DNA of 64,000 nucleotides from Bradyrhizobium australiense. Its GTDB lineage: Bacteria > Pseudomonadota > Alphaproteobacteria > Rhizobiales > Xanthobacteraceae. Under the pieces are notes generated by a model. It did not search any database and was not told where the DNA came from. It saw only the letters and a program-made list of their open reading frames with translations. The stretch is from NCBI RefSeq assembly GCF_013114825.1, contig NZ_JAAVLX010000001.1:434001-498000 (forward strand), in the 5' to 3' direction. The position numbers and the translations under genes are program-made. Each line of letters starts with the position of its first letter. The stretch's first letter is position 1. Below are positions 44,511 to 54,124 of this stretch, one piece after another.

Positions 44511-45365
44511 CTAGTGAGATATGGACGACCTGACCGTCATGGGTGGATCTGGAGTAATCAGTTCGATGGGGCGGTCCAAGGAGACGCGCGCCGCGGCGAT
44601 TGCGACCTGGGTCCGGTTACTCACGCCCAGCTTACGCATGATTTCGCGGACATGGACTTTCACTGTCGTTTCGGTCATGCCGAGCTTGCGACCGATCACC
44701 TTGTTGGGGTCGCCTTGGCAGAGACAAGCGAGAACGGCATGCTGCCGCTCCGTAAACTCGGGGGCATGGCGCGCGCCGTTGAAGCCATGGTCGCGCTGCC
44801 CGTTGGCCGCCCTGTCGTCGAAAAGGGAGCCTTGCTGGTCGTAAAGGGAGTCCTCCGGCCCGAGAGGGGGCGCCTGCGTCTGTTGTTCAAATCCCGGAAA
44901 CGCTTGCTCCTGGGTTACGTGCGCCGGCGGGCTGAAGGTCTGGCTGGCCAGGATGGCAGTCGGCGGAAAGTAAGTGCCGCCATGGAGGACGAACGAAAGG
45001 GCGTGCAACGCAAGCTCGGGCGCCATGGAATTGCTGAAGTAGCCCCGGGCCCCGCAACGGATCGCGGCGAGAACGGTGGCGGGATGTTCATCGTCGGAGA
45101 TAATAGCGAGTGCCGCGTCCCGCCGAAGGGTATGTAGCACCTGTATCTCGGTGAATACCTCGTGGGGGGCGGGCGTGCCGACGCTGTAGATCAGCATGTC
45201 GCATTCGGTGCGTTCGACAAGCCTCGCATGCGCTTCGCCAGGATTGAGCGAAATCAGCTCGACGTTTTCGTTCTTCGCCCACGGACCTAGGAAGCTCTCG
45301 GCTCGAGCTCGTCTGAAGGCCTTCGCGTCTATGAGGAAAACAGTCTTCTTGAATGGGACCGACAT
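44511..45365 (-). CDS. LuxR/NarL-type regulator with receiver-like N-terminus
   Basis: This 284-residue protein has an N-terminal receiver-like domain of about 135 residues (KKTVFLIDAKAFRRARAESF, RCGARGYFSNSM). A variable linker follows, then a C-terminal LuxR HTH near 210-270 (FTERQHAVLACLCQGDPNKV, KLGMTETTVKVHVREIMRKL). The acidic cluster of true receivers is missing (one Asp in FLIDAK). An Asp lies in CDMLIY but its environment is atypical, so it is probably a pseudo-receiver or takes a different input. No kinase is adjacent. Confidence 0.85.
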   Translation of the reverse strand: MSVPFKKTVFLIDAKAFRRARAESFLGPWAKNENVELISLNPGEAHARLVERTECDMLIYSVGTPAPHEVFTEIQVLHTLRRDAALAIISDDEHPATVLAAIRCGARGYFSNSMAPELALHALSFVLHGGTYFPPTAILASQTFSPPAHVTQEQAFPGFEQQTQAPPLGPEDSLYDQQGSLFDDRAANGQRDHGFNGARHAPEFTERQHAVLACLCQGDPNKVIGRKLGMTETTVKVHVREIMRKLGVSNRTQVAIAAARVSLDRPIELITPDPPMTVRSSISH

Positions 45366-46416
45366 AACGCGCCCCTTACATTACGTCTTGTGACTATCGA
45401 TAGGTTCATTCGGGCCCTTCCGGGTCGCTATGAAACAGATCACTAATATCTTAATTGTGGCACAAGAGTTTACTCTTGTTGAAAGGGAATGCCAATATTG
45501 AATGCCAATAGTCGCAGCTGTGACAAGAAGTCGTCGAAAACGAGGGAACTACAGCAAGATAGCAGCGAGAAAGCGACATTTCGTTCCTGCAGCAATTGCA
45601 GAAAAGCAGCTTCCCATACGCTAGTATATCTTTCGAAATACACGTCGTTGGCGACGAGGCCGTTACGATCGAATGAATCGACCTGCATCTGCGGACACAT
45701 TGCCATGTTGGTCAGCAAGCTGCCTCCAAAACCGGACTTCGACCTGCTCGCTGCCGCGGCTCCCGCCTCCGCGGATCGCCGCACATTCGTTCTCGCCCTG
45801 ATGGGGGACCTGGTCTGCAGCTGGTCGAACAACGAAAGCCTTTTCATCGATGGGTCGGGCGTTGGCTGACCGTCGCGAAGACCTCCGGGACACCACCATT
45901 CGTCAACCGTATGGTGCGCCGGTGGATTTCCCGCCATTCATTCGAGAACGAACGCATTTCATCACCGGCACATCGATGAAGGCGGCTGGCCCGAGAACAC
46001 GATGTCATAAGGGGCTGCCAGAATCGGATGCCGTTGGCCGAACGAAAACGCGTCAGGATGAGCGCGCTCGGCGCGGCGCGATGCCCAAATCTCGCCCGCC
46101 GGGAAGGGGTCATCATCGGCTCCGGCCACTAGCGCAGCACTGTCCGCGTCATGTTCGACGGTTTCAAGTCGCCGACATCGCTGCACAGCACCTACATTGA
46201 ACCCGTGGTCGAGGAAGAAGAATCTCCCACCCGGGCCGGAGCGCGATGCCGGGGTTCTCACTGACGGAGGCAATCCGCGCGAACGCGCGAGGCGGTGATC
46301 GGCCGAAGGCGGAGGAACGGCGGCAAGTTCCGCCCGGCTGGAACCGTCCTGCCTTCAAGGCGTTGATTTGTCGTCGGGCGAACATTGGTTCGTGATCCCG
46401 CATAGCGTCTCATGTT
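45366..46416. other. Gene-poor stretch with gene fragment
   Basis: About 1 kb without an intact gene. A truncated gene piece lies at 45705-45869. Around 46128-46200 a short open stretch (TVRVMFDGFKSPTSLHSTYI) looks like the end of a small protein, but no start is recognisable. Confidence 0.45.
45705..45869 (+). pseudogene. Truncated N-terminal fragment of conserved hypothetical protein
   Basis: The 54-residue frame ends ALMGDLVCSWSNNESLFIDG then a stop. The segment up to NNESLFI matches the start of a family of about 170-residue conserved hypotheticals, where it continues with YVLM-type helical sequence. Here the sequence diverges right after, so a rearrangement has removed the rest. Recognition is from memory of the family pattern and only moderate. 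Confidence 0.4.
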
Positions 46417-48534
46417 TTGCCGAGGTGCCGCCTGCTGCAAACCTCATCCATCCTCATTCCTGGCAAAACCGTCTGGAGAAGGTGCAAGGCAGGGCGGCTG
46501 ACAATCCTCAACGATGCGGCCGCATATTTCGCCGCTTTGCGGGAAGCGCTGCTGCTCGCAACGCGGCAGGTGTACATCATCGGCTGGGACATCCACAGCC
46601 AGACCCGGTTCGTCGGACCTTCCGGGTATGCCGACGATGGCTATCCGCAAGAGCTTGGTGCGTTTCTCAAGGCGCTGCTGAAGGCGAAGCCCGAGCTGCG
46701 GATCAACATCCTGATCTGGAATTTCCCGGCCCTCTACGCCGCGGAGCGGGAGTGGAATTCAGTCGCCAAGTTCACCGCGCATGCGTCGGACCGGCTTCGT
46801 TTTTGTTTCGACTCCAGCCTTCCTTTGGGCTCAGCACAGCATCAGAAGATCGTCGTCATTGACGGTGCGCTTGGCTTCGTCGGCGGTCTCGACCTCACGA
46901 TCCGGCGCTGGGACACCAGCGCGCACGAACTCCGTCATCCGCTTCGTGTCGATCCCGACGGCAAACCCTATCCGCCGTTTCACGACGTGCAGTGCATGGT
47001 GGATGGCGAGGCTGCGGCCAGCCTGACGGAAGTGGCGGAGAACAGGTGGCGCGCCGCCGGCTGCACGATCGAAAAATCCATAGCGGTCACCGGCGAGCGC
47101 TGGCCGGCCTCGGTCCCGGTGCAATGCCGGGGCATGACGGCAGGCATTGCTCGAACCGAGATAGCAAGCGCAAGCGGACGCGGCGTGAACGAAGTCGCGC
47201 GGCTGTTCGAAGCGTCCATCAACGCGGCCGACCGCTTCATCTACGTCGAGAACCAGTTCACCAGCGCCACCGAGATCGCGCGCCTCCTGGTGCAGCGGAT
47301 GCTGGACGTGCCGCAGCTTCGCGTTCTGATCGTCACGCCGAAGATGCATTCGTCCTGGCTCGAATCGCAGGCCATGCAGAGCGGGCGCGGTGGATTCATT
47401 GCCCGATTCGTGGCGGGAGCCGTCATGGATCGGGTCCGCTTTCTCTATCCATCGACGCGGGATGCCGAGCAGGCGGCCGCGATCATGGTGCACAGCAAGG
47501 TGATGATCGTCGACGATCACATCCTGCGCGTGGGATCGGCCAACCTCAATAATCGCTCGATGGGGGCGGACACCGAATGCGATCTGGCCTTCGAGGCCAC
47601 GTCCGACGCGCATTGTGAATATATCGCCGGGCTTCGCCGCAGTCTGATCGGCCATTTCTGCGGCGTCGATAAACGGGAAATCGAAAGTAACGAAGCCGAC
47701 CTGTTCGGATTTCTCGATCGCCTGGCGCAGCACGAGGCTGCGAAATCGTTGCAGCCGATCGACTCGGCCGCGTCAGTCGGCGGCATGGCGATCGTGGTGC
47801 AACCCGTTGCCGATCCCAGTGAACCGCTTCACCTCGACCGCGCCGCCAATCGCATGTGGACGGCAAAAACCATTTTGGCCGTATCTGGTCTCGCCGCGGC
47901 GCTCGCCGGCCTCGCGCTGGCCTGGCAATTCACATCGTTGCGCGATTTCACTGATGTCGGGTTCGTCTCCTCGATCATCTCGCAACCGGCGCGGTCGCAA
48001 TTCGCGCCGCTATTCGCGATTGCCGCCTTTGTCCTCGGCGGGCTCGTGGTGTTTCCGGTGCTGGTCTTGATCGCCGCGACGTCGGCGGCGCTGGGGCCGT
48101 GGATAGGTTTCTTAAGTGCCGGAGCCGGCGTGCTGCTCAGTGCGCTCACGCTGTTTTCGATCGGCCGCGTGCTGGGTCAGGCGCGGTTGCAGCGGCTGCT
48201 GGGGCGCCGGGCCGCCCGGGTTCAGAGCCGCATCATCGGCAAGGGCGTTGTGGCGGTTGCCATGATCCGGATGGTGCCGATCGCGCCGTTTTCGATCGTG
48301 AATGTGGTGGCGGGTGCCAGCAAGTTGAGCCTGCGCGATTTCATGCTCGGCACGGTGCTTGGCATGGCGCCGGGAATCGCTGTTATGGCCGCGCTTGGCG
48401 CGCAGATCGCGGATCTGGCGCGAAACGCCTCTTGGAGCAATGCGCTGCTGCTGTCACTGGCGATCCTCGCCTGGATCGCGGTGTGCCTCGGCGTGCAGTT
48501 CCTGGTGACCTGGCTGGCGGGGCGAAGAACGTGA
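46417..48534 (+). CDS. Phospholipase D-like protein fused to VTT/DedA domain
   Basis: This 705-residue protein has two PLD catalytic motifs, HQKIVVIDG (residues 142-150) and HSKVMIVDD (near 357), both with the H-x-K-x4-D pattern. The last 230 residues, from about 475, are membrane helices with a VTT/SNARE-associated (DedA-like) domain (ALGPWIGFLSAGAGVLLSAL, VAMIRMVPIAPFSIVNVVAG). PLD part may act as a phosphatidyltransferase such as cardiolipin synthase or as a phospholipase; VTT proteins move lipids or are scramblase-like. The start TTG 46417 is a guess, since ATG candidates lie in other frames. The stop overlaps the next gene. Confidence 0.85.
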   Translation: MPRCRLLQTSSILIPGKTVWRRCKAGRLTILNDAAAYFAALREALLLATRQVYIIGWDIHSQTRFVGPSGYADDGYPQELGAFLKALLKAKPELRINILIWNFPALYAAEREWNSVAKFTAHASDRLRFCFDSSLPLGSAQHQKIVVIDGALGFVGGLDLTIRRWDTSAHELRHPLRVDPDGKPYPPFHDVQCMVDGEAAASLTEVAENRWRAAGCTIEKSIAVTGERWPASVPVQCRGMTAGIARTEIASASGRGVNEVARLFEASINAADRFIYVENQFTSATEIARLLVQRMLDVPQLRVLIVTPKMHSSWLESQAMQSGRGGFIARFVAGAVMDRVRFLYPSTRDAEQAAAIMVHSKVMIVDDHILRVGSANLNNRSMGADTECDLAFEATSDAHCEYIAGLRRSLIGHFCGVDKREIESNEADLFGFLDRLAQHEAAKSLQPIDSAASVGGMAIVVQPVADPSEPLHLDRAANRMWTAKTILAVSGLAAALAGLALAWQFTSLRDFTDVGFVSSIISQPARSQFAPLFAIAAFVLGGLVVFPVLVLIAATSAALGPWIGFLSAGAGVLLSALTLFSIGRVLGQARLQRLLGRRAARVQSRIIGKGVVAVAMIRMVPIAPFSIVNVVAGASKLSLRDFMLGTVLGMAPGIAVMAALGAQIADLARNASWSNALLLSLAILAWIAVCLGVQFLVTWLAGRRT

Positions 48535-49214
48535 TGGCTACGCTTCGCATCATGACGTGGAACGTTCACGGCATCTTCCACCTCAATCCGAAATTCAATC
48601 TGGATGGCGTCTGTTCGGTCATCCGGCACTGGTCGCCAGACGTGGTCGCGCTGCAGGAAGTCGATTCGCGCGGACGCACCGATGATCCCTTTGCCCGGCT
48701 GGCGGAAGCGGTCGGAGACCACAGCATAGATGCCCGTTCGATCGTCACGCAGGACGGCGATTACGGACAGGTGCTGCTAAGCAAGTGGCCTTTCCTCGAG
48801 CCGCCGAAAGTGGTCGACGTCTCGTATCAGGAACGGGAGCCACGCCGAGCTATTTCGGCGCGCATCCGGTCGAATGTGGGCGAGACGACGGTCGTTGCCA
48901 CTCATCTCGGTTTGAGCATCCATGAAAGACACGCGCAGGCCCATGCCTTGGTTGATCTGGTGCAGCCGAAGCGGACGTTCGTGCTCGGCGATTTTAATGA
49001 CTGGTTCTGGGTCCGATCGGTGCGGGGCGTACTCGCCCAGACCTGTCCGGTTCGGACGCGGTTGCGGACATTCCCGTCGCGTTTTCCGCTGCTACGGCTG
49101 GATCGGATCTATGTCACGCGCGATGGGATGATCCGCTCGGCCTGGACCGACCGCAAGGCCCGGACATGCTCGGACCATCTGCCCGTCATCGCCGATGTCG
49201 CGTTCGCGGATTAG
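48534..49214 (+). CDS. Endonuclease/exonuclease/phosphatase (EEP) family protein
   Basis: This 226-residue protein has the EEP motifs in order: MTWNVHGIFH, VVALQEVDSRG (Glu ligand), THLGLSIHERHAQAHAL, LGDFNDWFW (Asp/Asn) and CSDHLPVIADV (Asp-His). It cleaves phosphodiesters, in nucleic acids or lipids. Its ATG overlaps the PLD-VTT stop in TGATG, so the two are translationally coupled. With the PLD partner, a membrane lipid or DNA phosphodiester is a likely substrate; the exact one is unknown. Confidence 0.85.
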   Translation: MATLRIMTWNVHGIFHLNPKFNLDGVCSVIRHWSPDVVALQEVDSRGRTDDPFARLAEAVGDHSIDARSIVTQDGDYGQVLLSKWPFLEPPKVVDVSYQEREPRRAISARIRSNVGETTVVATHLGLSIHERHAQAHALVDLVQPKRTFVLGDFNDWFWVRSVRGVLAQTCPVRTRLRTFPSRFPLLRLDRIYVTRDGMIRSAWTDRKARTCSDHLPVIADVAFAD

Positions 49215-49227
49215 GGGGTGCTCGCCG

Positions 49228-49419
49228 TCACGCCGGTTTCGCCGGGTGTTGAGTCCTGGGATGACGCTCATGCAGCAGGCAGGCGAGGCCATGGCGCAGG
49301 TCCTCGCGGTCGCGCATCGCGGTCTCGAACAGCGCTTCCTGGATGTCGCGCGGCATATCGCCCCAAACGGCCATCGCCGCCTCGCCCAGCAGCAAGGCAA
49401 AGATCTGTTGTTCCGTCAT
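49228..49419 (-). CDS. Small conserved-looking protein, unknown function
   Basis: This 63-residue protein is MTEQQIFALLLGEAAMAVWG followed by DMPRDIQEALFETAMRDRED. It is soluble and acidic in the middle and has a strong ribosome-binding site (AGGGAGGA, 5-8 bp before the ATG). It is convergent with the EEP gene, 13 bp apart. No function is known to me. Confidence 0.65.
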   Translation of the reverse strand: MTEQQIFALLLGEAAMAVWGDMPRDIQEALFETAMRDREDLRHGLACLLHERHPRTQHPAKPA

Positions 49420-49620
49420 ATCAGTCCTCCCTGATTTTTACGTTTGACCGAAACGAAGGTTCCAGCGTTGGCATCGGTCACGCGGCTCGGAACCGCAGCT
49501 ACCCCGATGAATTGTTGTCGCGAAGACGCCGGCGGCTGGCGGTCATGAAGATTTCGCCGTCCTTCGGCACCATCATTCGCGGCCCGGCTACGTGGTCCTC
49601 GCATCGGAACGATTGACAGC

Positions 49621-51210
49621 ATGAATGGATCGAGGCCGTGGTGGGAATCCGCCGTCATCTATCAGATCTATCCGAGGTCCTTTCAGGACACCAATGACGA
49701 TGGGATCGGCGACCTCAACGGCATCACCCGGAGGCTGCGCTATCTGGTCGAACTCGGCGTCGATGCGATCTGGATTTCGCCGATCTTCCGTTCGCCGATG
49801 AAAGACTTCGGCTACGACATCTCCGACTACGTCGATGTCGACCCGATCTTCGGCACTATGGCTGATTTCGAACGGCTGATTGCCGAGGCGCATGCGCACG
49901 GGATCAAGGTGATCCTCGACTTTGTCCCGAACCATTCTTCCGACCAGCATGCGTGGTTTGTCGAGAGCCGTGCCTCGCGCACCAGCCCGAAACGCGATTG
50001 GTACATCTGGCGCGATCCGGCCCCCGGCGGAGGTCCGCCCAACAACTGGCTGTCCGAATTCGGCGGCAGCGCCTGGGAATTCGATGCGGCGACCGGCCAG
50101 TATTACTATCATGCATTCCTGAATTCCCAGCCCGATCTGAACTGGCGAAATCCGGAAGTCGTGGCAGCGATGCATGACGTGCTTCGCTTCTGGGCGCGAA
50201 AGGGCGTCGACGGCTTCCGCGTCGACGTCATCTGGCATTTGATCAAGGACAGGCAGTTTCGCGACAATCCGCCCAACCAAAACTACCACGCGGGCAGGCC
50301 GCCGAATGAAGCGCTGGTCCCGCTCTACACCACCGATCTGCCGGAGGTCCACGACGTCATCGCGACGTTGCGCCGGACGATCGACGAGTTTCCCGATCGA
50401 CTGTTGATCGGAGAGATATACCTGCCGGTCGAGCGCCTGGTTGCCTACTACGGCAGGAATCTCGGCGGGGTGCACCTGCCGTTCAATTTCGCATTGCTTA
50501 GTGCGCGTTGGGACGCAAAGCATCTCCAGGCGCTGATCACGGAGTATGAAGGCGCTCTGCCGAAAGGCGGGTGGCCGAACTGGGTGCTCGGCAACCACGA
50601 CAGGCCGCGTGTTGCCGGCAGAGTGGGGCAACGGCAGGCCGCCGTCGCTGCCATGCTCCTGCTGACGTTGCGGGGAACGCCTACAATTTATTATGGCGAT
50701 GAACTGGAAATGCCTCAGGTCGATATTCCCCGGCATCGCGTGCGCGATCCCTTCGAGCGCAACGTGCCGGGGATCGGCATCGGCCGGGACGGCTGCCGGA
50801 CGCCGATGCAATGGGACGGGACCCAGAATGCCGGCTTCAGCAGTGTCGATCCGTGGCTGCCGCTCTCGGACAATTGGCGATCGAACAACGTCGCGAACCT
50901 GCGCGAGGATGCCGTTTCGATCTGGAATCTCTACCGCCGCCTGTTGCGCGTTCGCAAGGAAACGCCCGCGCTGTCGCTTGGCTCGTATCGGTCGTACGCT
51001 CTCGATGGGGATTTGTTAGTCTATTACCGGGAGCTCGATAATTCCAAGCTGCTCATCGCCCTGAACCTGACAGACCAGCCGCAGGTTCTCACCTTCGAGC
51101 CAGGCGCCAGCGGAAAAGTTCTGGTGTCGACTGGCGCAGACCGGGACGGCGAAGCGACAACCGACAGCCTTGCGCTGCGTGGAGACGAGGGTCTCGTCAT
51201 CGAGCTCTGA
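49621..51210 (+). CDS. GH13 alpha-glucosidase (oligo-1,6-/maltase type)
   Basis: This 529-residue protein has a GH13 (beta/alpha)8 domain: VIYQIYPRSFQDTNDDGIGD, DFVPNHSSDQH, GFRVDVIWH with nucleophile D202, IGEIYLP with acid/base E265 and GNHDRPR with D327. A C-terminal beta domain completes it. The QPDLNWRNPEV segment typifies alpha-glucosidases acting on short oligosaccharides. No signal peptide, so it acts in the cytoplasm. It is followed 78 bp later by a second GH13 gene, possibly for trehalose or maltose-type sugars. Confidence 0.9.
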   Translation: MNGSRPWWESAVIYQIYPRSFQDTNDDGIGDLNGITRRLRYLVELGVDAIWISPIFRSPMKDFGYDISDYVDVDPIFGTMADFERLIAEAHAHGIKVILDFVPNHSSDQHAWFVESRASRTSPKRDWYIWRDPAPGGGPPNNWLSEFGGSAWEFDAATGQYYYHAFLNSQPDLNWRNPEVVAAMHDVLRFWARKGVDGFRVDVIWHLIKDRQFRDNPPNQNYHAGRPPNEALVPLYTTDLPEVHDVIATLRRTIDEFPDRLLIGEIYLPVERLVAYYGRNLGGVHLPFNFALLSARWDAKHLQALITEYEGALPKGGWPNWVLGNHDRPRVAGRVGQRQAAVAAMLLLTLRGTPTIYYGDELEMPQVDIPRHRVRDPFERNVPGIGIGRDGCRTPMQWDGTQNAGFSSVDPWLPLSDNWRSNNVANLREDAVSIWNLYRRLLRVRKETPALSLGSYRSYALDGDLLVYYRELDNSKLLIALNLTDQPQVLTFEPGASGKVLVSTGADRDGEATTDSLALRGDEGLVIEL

Positions 51211-51288
51211 TGTCTTCGGAACGGGGAACTGATAGGAACAACCATTTAAGCCTCGCGTTTAGCGCTTGAACGGAGCTTTGCTGCACGC

Positions 51289-52908
51289 GTGCGTAGGAAG
51301 GAAATCTCGAGCAAGCCTGCAAGCCCGCGCGACGCCGCGTGGTGGCGCAATGCGGTGATCTACGAGATTGCGGCGATCTCTTTTCAGGACAGCAATGGCG
51401 ACGGTCAGGGCGATCTTCCCGGCCTGCTGCAACGGGTCGATTATCTGCAATGGCTGGGAGTCGGCGCCGTCTGGCTTGGGCCCATCTGCAAGAGCCCGAT
51501 GCAGGATTTCGGCTACGACATCGCCGATTTCTCTGCGGTCGATCCCCGCTTCGGCACGATGGAAGATTTCGAACGTGTGGTACGTGCGTTGCACGAAGCC
51601 GGCATCAAACTCATTCTCGATTTCGTCCCTAACCATACCTCCGATCAGCATGCCTGGTTTCAGGAAAGCCGCACCTCTCGAGATAATCCGAAGGCCGACT
51701 GGTACATATGGGCGGAAGCTGGAGCGAACGGCGGCCCGCCGAACAACTGGCTGAGCCGCTTTGGCGGCAGCGGCTGGGAATGGTGCGAGGCGCGCCGGCA
51801 GTTCTACTACCACTCGTTTCTGACCAGCCAGCCCGATCTGAACTGGCGAAACGAACAGGTCCGCCAGGCCATGGCCGACACCATGCGCTTTTGGCTCGAC
51901 CGCGGCGTCGATGGGTTTCGCGTCGACGCCAGCGCCGTGCTGATCAAGGACGAGCTTCTGCGCGACAATCCAGCCGATCCCGAGGCCGACGGCAACACGC
52001 CCCCGCCGCAGAAATATACGCCTGTCTTCACCGATGACCGTCCCGAAACCATGCGCTGCATCGAGTATATCAGGAACGTTCTGGACGAGTATGACGAGAG
52101 GCTGCTCTGCGGCGAGGTGCAGGGCAAGACCGATCGCATCGGCCATTTCTACGGCAACAGCAAGCCGCGGCTCCATCTACCGCTCAACTTCGCGCTTTTG
52201 GACACGGAATGGAATGCCGTCGCGCTGCAGGCGACGATCGATGCCTATTTCAATGCGATCCCGGATGGCGCCTGGCCCGACTTCGTGATCGGCGGCCACG
52301 ACAAGCATCGGGTGGCGAGCAAGCTCGGCCAGGCTCAGTCCAGAATTCTGGCGATGCTGCTGATGACGATCCGTGGCACACCGTTTCTGTTTGCCGGCGA
52401 TGAGATCGGATCGGAGCAGGTGAAGATTCCGCCCGAGAAAATTCAGGACCCGTTCGAGAAGCTGGTGAAGGGATTTGATCTCAATCGCGATCCCGAGCGT
52501 GCGCCATTGCGCTGGGACGATACCGCGCGCGGCGGGTTTACCACCGGCGAGCCATGGTTGCCGCTCAGCGAAGATCGTTCGCGCAACATCGAGGCGCAAC
52601 GGCGCGACGCGCGATCATTGCTGAATCTCTACCGAGAGCTCATCGCCCTGCGGCGCAGGGAGCGATGCCTGTCGCACGGTGAATATCGCCCTCGGCGGGC
52701 GCACAACGACATCTTCTGGTTCGCGCGAACCCTCGACGAAACCGAAATCCTGGTCGCTCTCAATCTCTGCAGGGAGCCGAGATTGTTGGAATGGCAGGGC
52801 AGCGGCAGCAGGCTGATGTCGACTTACCTCGACCGCGAGGCGGGCAAGGTCGAGGGCCCGACGCATCTGAGGCCGAATGAAGGTGTGATTGTCAAAGTGA
52901 GCCGGTGA
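51289..52908 (+). CDS. Second GH13 alpha-glucosidase-like protein, NHD motif altered
   Basis: This 539-residue protein is a parallel of its neighbour, with about half of residues shared by eye: VIYEIAAISFQDSNGDGQGD, DFVPNHTSDQH, GFRVDASAV with D213 and LCGEVQGK with E276. The fourth conserved GH13 region, usually N-H-D, is IGGHDKH here (G336-H337-D338). Asp is kept, so catalysis is possible, but the Asn that shapes subsite -1 is lost. The GTG at 51289 has only a weak ribosome-binding site. It is probably a paralogue with a shifted substrate. Confidence 0.88.
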   Translation: MRRKEISSKPASPRDAAWWRNAVIYEIAAISFQDSNGDGQGDLPGLLQRVDYLQWLGVGAVWLGPICKSPMQDFGYDIADFSAVDPRFGTMEDFERVVRALHEAGIKLILDFVPNHTSDQHAWFQESRTSRDNPKADWYIWAEAGANGGPPNNWLSRFGGSGWEWCEARRQFYYHSFLTSQPDLNWRNEQVRQAMADTMRFWLDRGVDGFRVDASAVLIKDELLRDNPADPEADGNTPPPQKYTPVFTDDRPETMRCIEYIRNVLDEYDERLLCGEVQGKTDRIGHFYGNSKPRLHLPLNFALLDTEWNAVALQATIDAYFNAIPDGAWPDFVIGGHDKHRVASKLGQAQSRILAMLLMTIRGTPFLFAGDEIGSEQVKIPPEKIQDPFEKLVKGFDLNRDPERAPLRWDDTARGGFTTGEPWLPLSEDRSRNIEAQRRDARSLLNLYRELIALRRRERCLSHGEYRPRRAHNDIFWFARTLDETEILVALNLCREPRLLEWQGSGSRLMSTYLDREAGKVEGPTHLRPNEGVIVKVSR

Positions 52909-52980
52909 ATCATCTGGTGATCGTGATGCCCGAACCGAGTTGCACCGCCTCGCGCGCAATAGCCAGCCGCAATTCCGCAA

Positions 52981-53085
52981 TCAAAAATGGAGAACGCCCA
53001 GCGCGAAAAGCAGGCCGATGGTCACGGCGGCCGAAAGTAGCAGCGAGCCAAGACAGCCCAGCCTGCTCGAGAAAAACAGGAACAT
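52981..53085 (-). CDS. 34-aa single-helix membrane protein
   Basis: A small ORF, MFLFFSSRLGCLGSLLLSAA followed by a hydrophobic helix, has AGAGGCGG upstream. Short proteins with this MFLFFS...GCLGSL pattern recur in Bradyrhizobium-type genomes by recollection. Function unknown. It lies behind the YihY gene. Confidence 0.5.
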   Translation of the reverse strand: MFLFFSSRLGCLGSLLLSAAVTIGLLFALGVLHF

Positions 53086-53098
53086 TCCGCCTCTGCGC

Positions 53099-54124
53099 CT
53101 ATGACTTTGCTTCTCCGATCGTGTCGGCCATCTTCGCCCCGCGCTGCCCCATCGGCCTGTTTCCGCCCTCCGTGCTATCGGCTGCGGTCTGATGTTCGAT
53201 CTCCGAATTGAGTTCGGCGCCAAACAACACGACGATCGTCGACATCCACATCCACATCATCAAGCCGATCGCGGCGCCGAGTGAGCCGTAAGTCGCGTCG
53301 TAATTTGCATAATTGGCGAGATAGAACGATAGCAAGGCCGACCCCGCGAGCCACGTCAGCGTTGCAACCACGCTGCCGACGCTCAGCCAGCGCCATTGCG
53401 CCGAACGGCGGCTTGGTCCGAACCGATAGAGCACCGCAAGGCCAAAAAGCATCGTCAGGACCAGGAGTGGCCACCGTCCGATCCGGAACAGGGCATCGGT
53501 AACGGACCCGAGCCCGATGGTGGACAGAACGATCGGAAGCGCGACGACCGAGCCGATGGCGAGCAGCACCGCGACCAGCCCGCCAAAGGTGAAGGCGAGG
53601 GAAACCGCGTTGAGCTTGAAAAATCCGCGCTTCTCGTCCTCGTCATAAACCACATTGAGCGCATCGATGATGGCCTTGATGCCGCCATTGGCGCTCCACA
53701 CGGCAAGCAGGAATGAGAACAGAAACGCCAGCCCGAGCTTGACGTCGCCCTTGGCAAGCACGCGGCCGACCTGATCCCTGACGATGCCGAGCGCGCCTTC
53801 CGGCAGGATGCCCGCAAGCATCGTCATGTGGTCGTTGATCGTACTTGCATTGGCGAACAGTGCGTAGGCTGAGACGAGGGCGGTGATCGCCGGAAAAAGG
53901 GCAAGCAGGCCATAGAAGACGACGCCTGCGGCGACCGCGAGCAGCCGGTCTTCGCTGACCTGCTGGTAAGTCCGGATCAGGATGTCCTTCCATCCCCTCC
54001 AGGGAATTTGCCACGGGGACACCGCGCGGCGGCCGCGGCCCTGATCGCCTGGGGCTGCTGACCCGTCCGGCTCGCCCCGGGCCGGATCAAGCTTCGTTTC
54101 GTGCAGGTAACTTACATCGCTCAT
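53099..54124 (-). CDS. YihY/BrkB-family membrane protein
   Basis: This 341-residue protein has six membrane helices and the YihY/virulence factor BrkB pattern: DRLLAVAAGVVFYGLLALFP, LAFLFSFLLAVWSANGGIKA, ALNVVYDEDEKRGFFKLNAV and YDATYGSLGAAIGLMMWMWM. The cytosolic N-terminus (about 60 residues) is basic. The ATG at 54124 is preferred over one at 54184, with GGGACGG upstream. Role is unclear; relatives are linked to envelope function and export. It shares no operon with its neighbours. Confidence 0.85.
   Translation of the reverse strand: MSDVSYLHETKLDPARGEPDGSAAPGDQGRGRRAVSPWQIPWRGWKDILIRTYQQVSEDRLLAVAAGVVFYGLLALFPAITALVSAYALFANASTINDHMTMLAGILPEGALGIVRDQVGRVLAKGDVKLGLAFLFSFLLAVWSANGGIKAIIDALNVVYDEDEKRGFFKLNAVSLAFTFGGLVAVLLAIGSVVALPIVLSTIGLGSVTDALFRIGRWPLLVLTMLFGLAVLYRFGPSRRSAQWRWLSVGSVVATLTWLAGSALLSFYLANYANYDATYGSLGAAIGLMMWMWMSTIVVLFGAELNSEIEHQTAADSTEGGNRPMGQRGAKMADTIGEAKS

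Noticed and set aside
49588..50811. 407-codon minus-strand frame over the first GH13 gene
   Set aside because: Antisense to a clear glycosidase; no ribosome-binding site and no motif.
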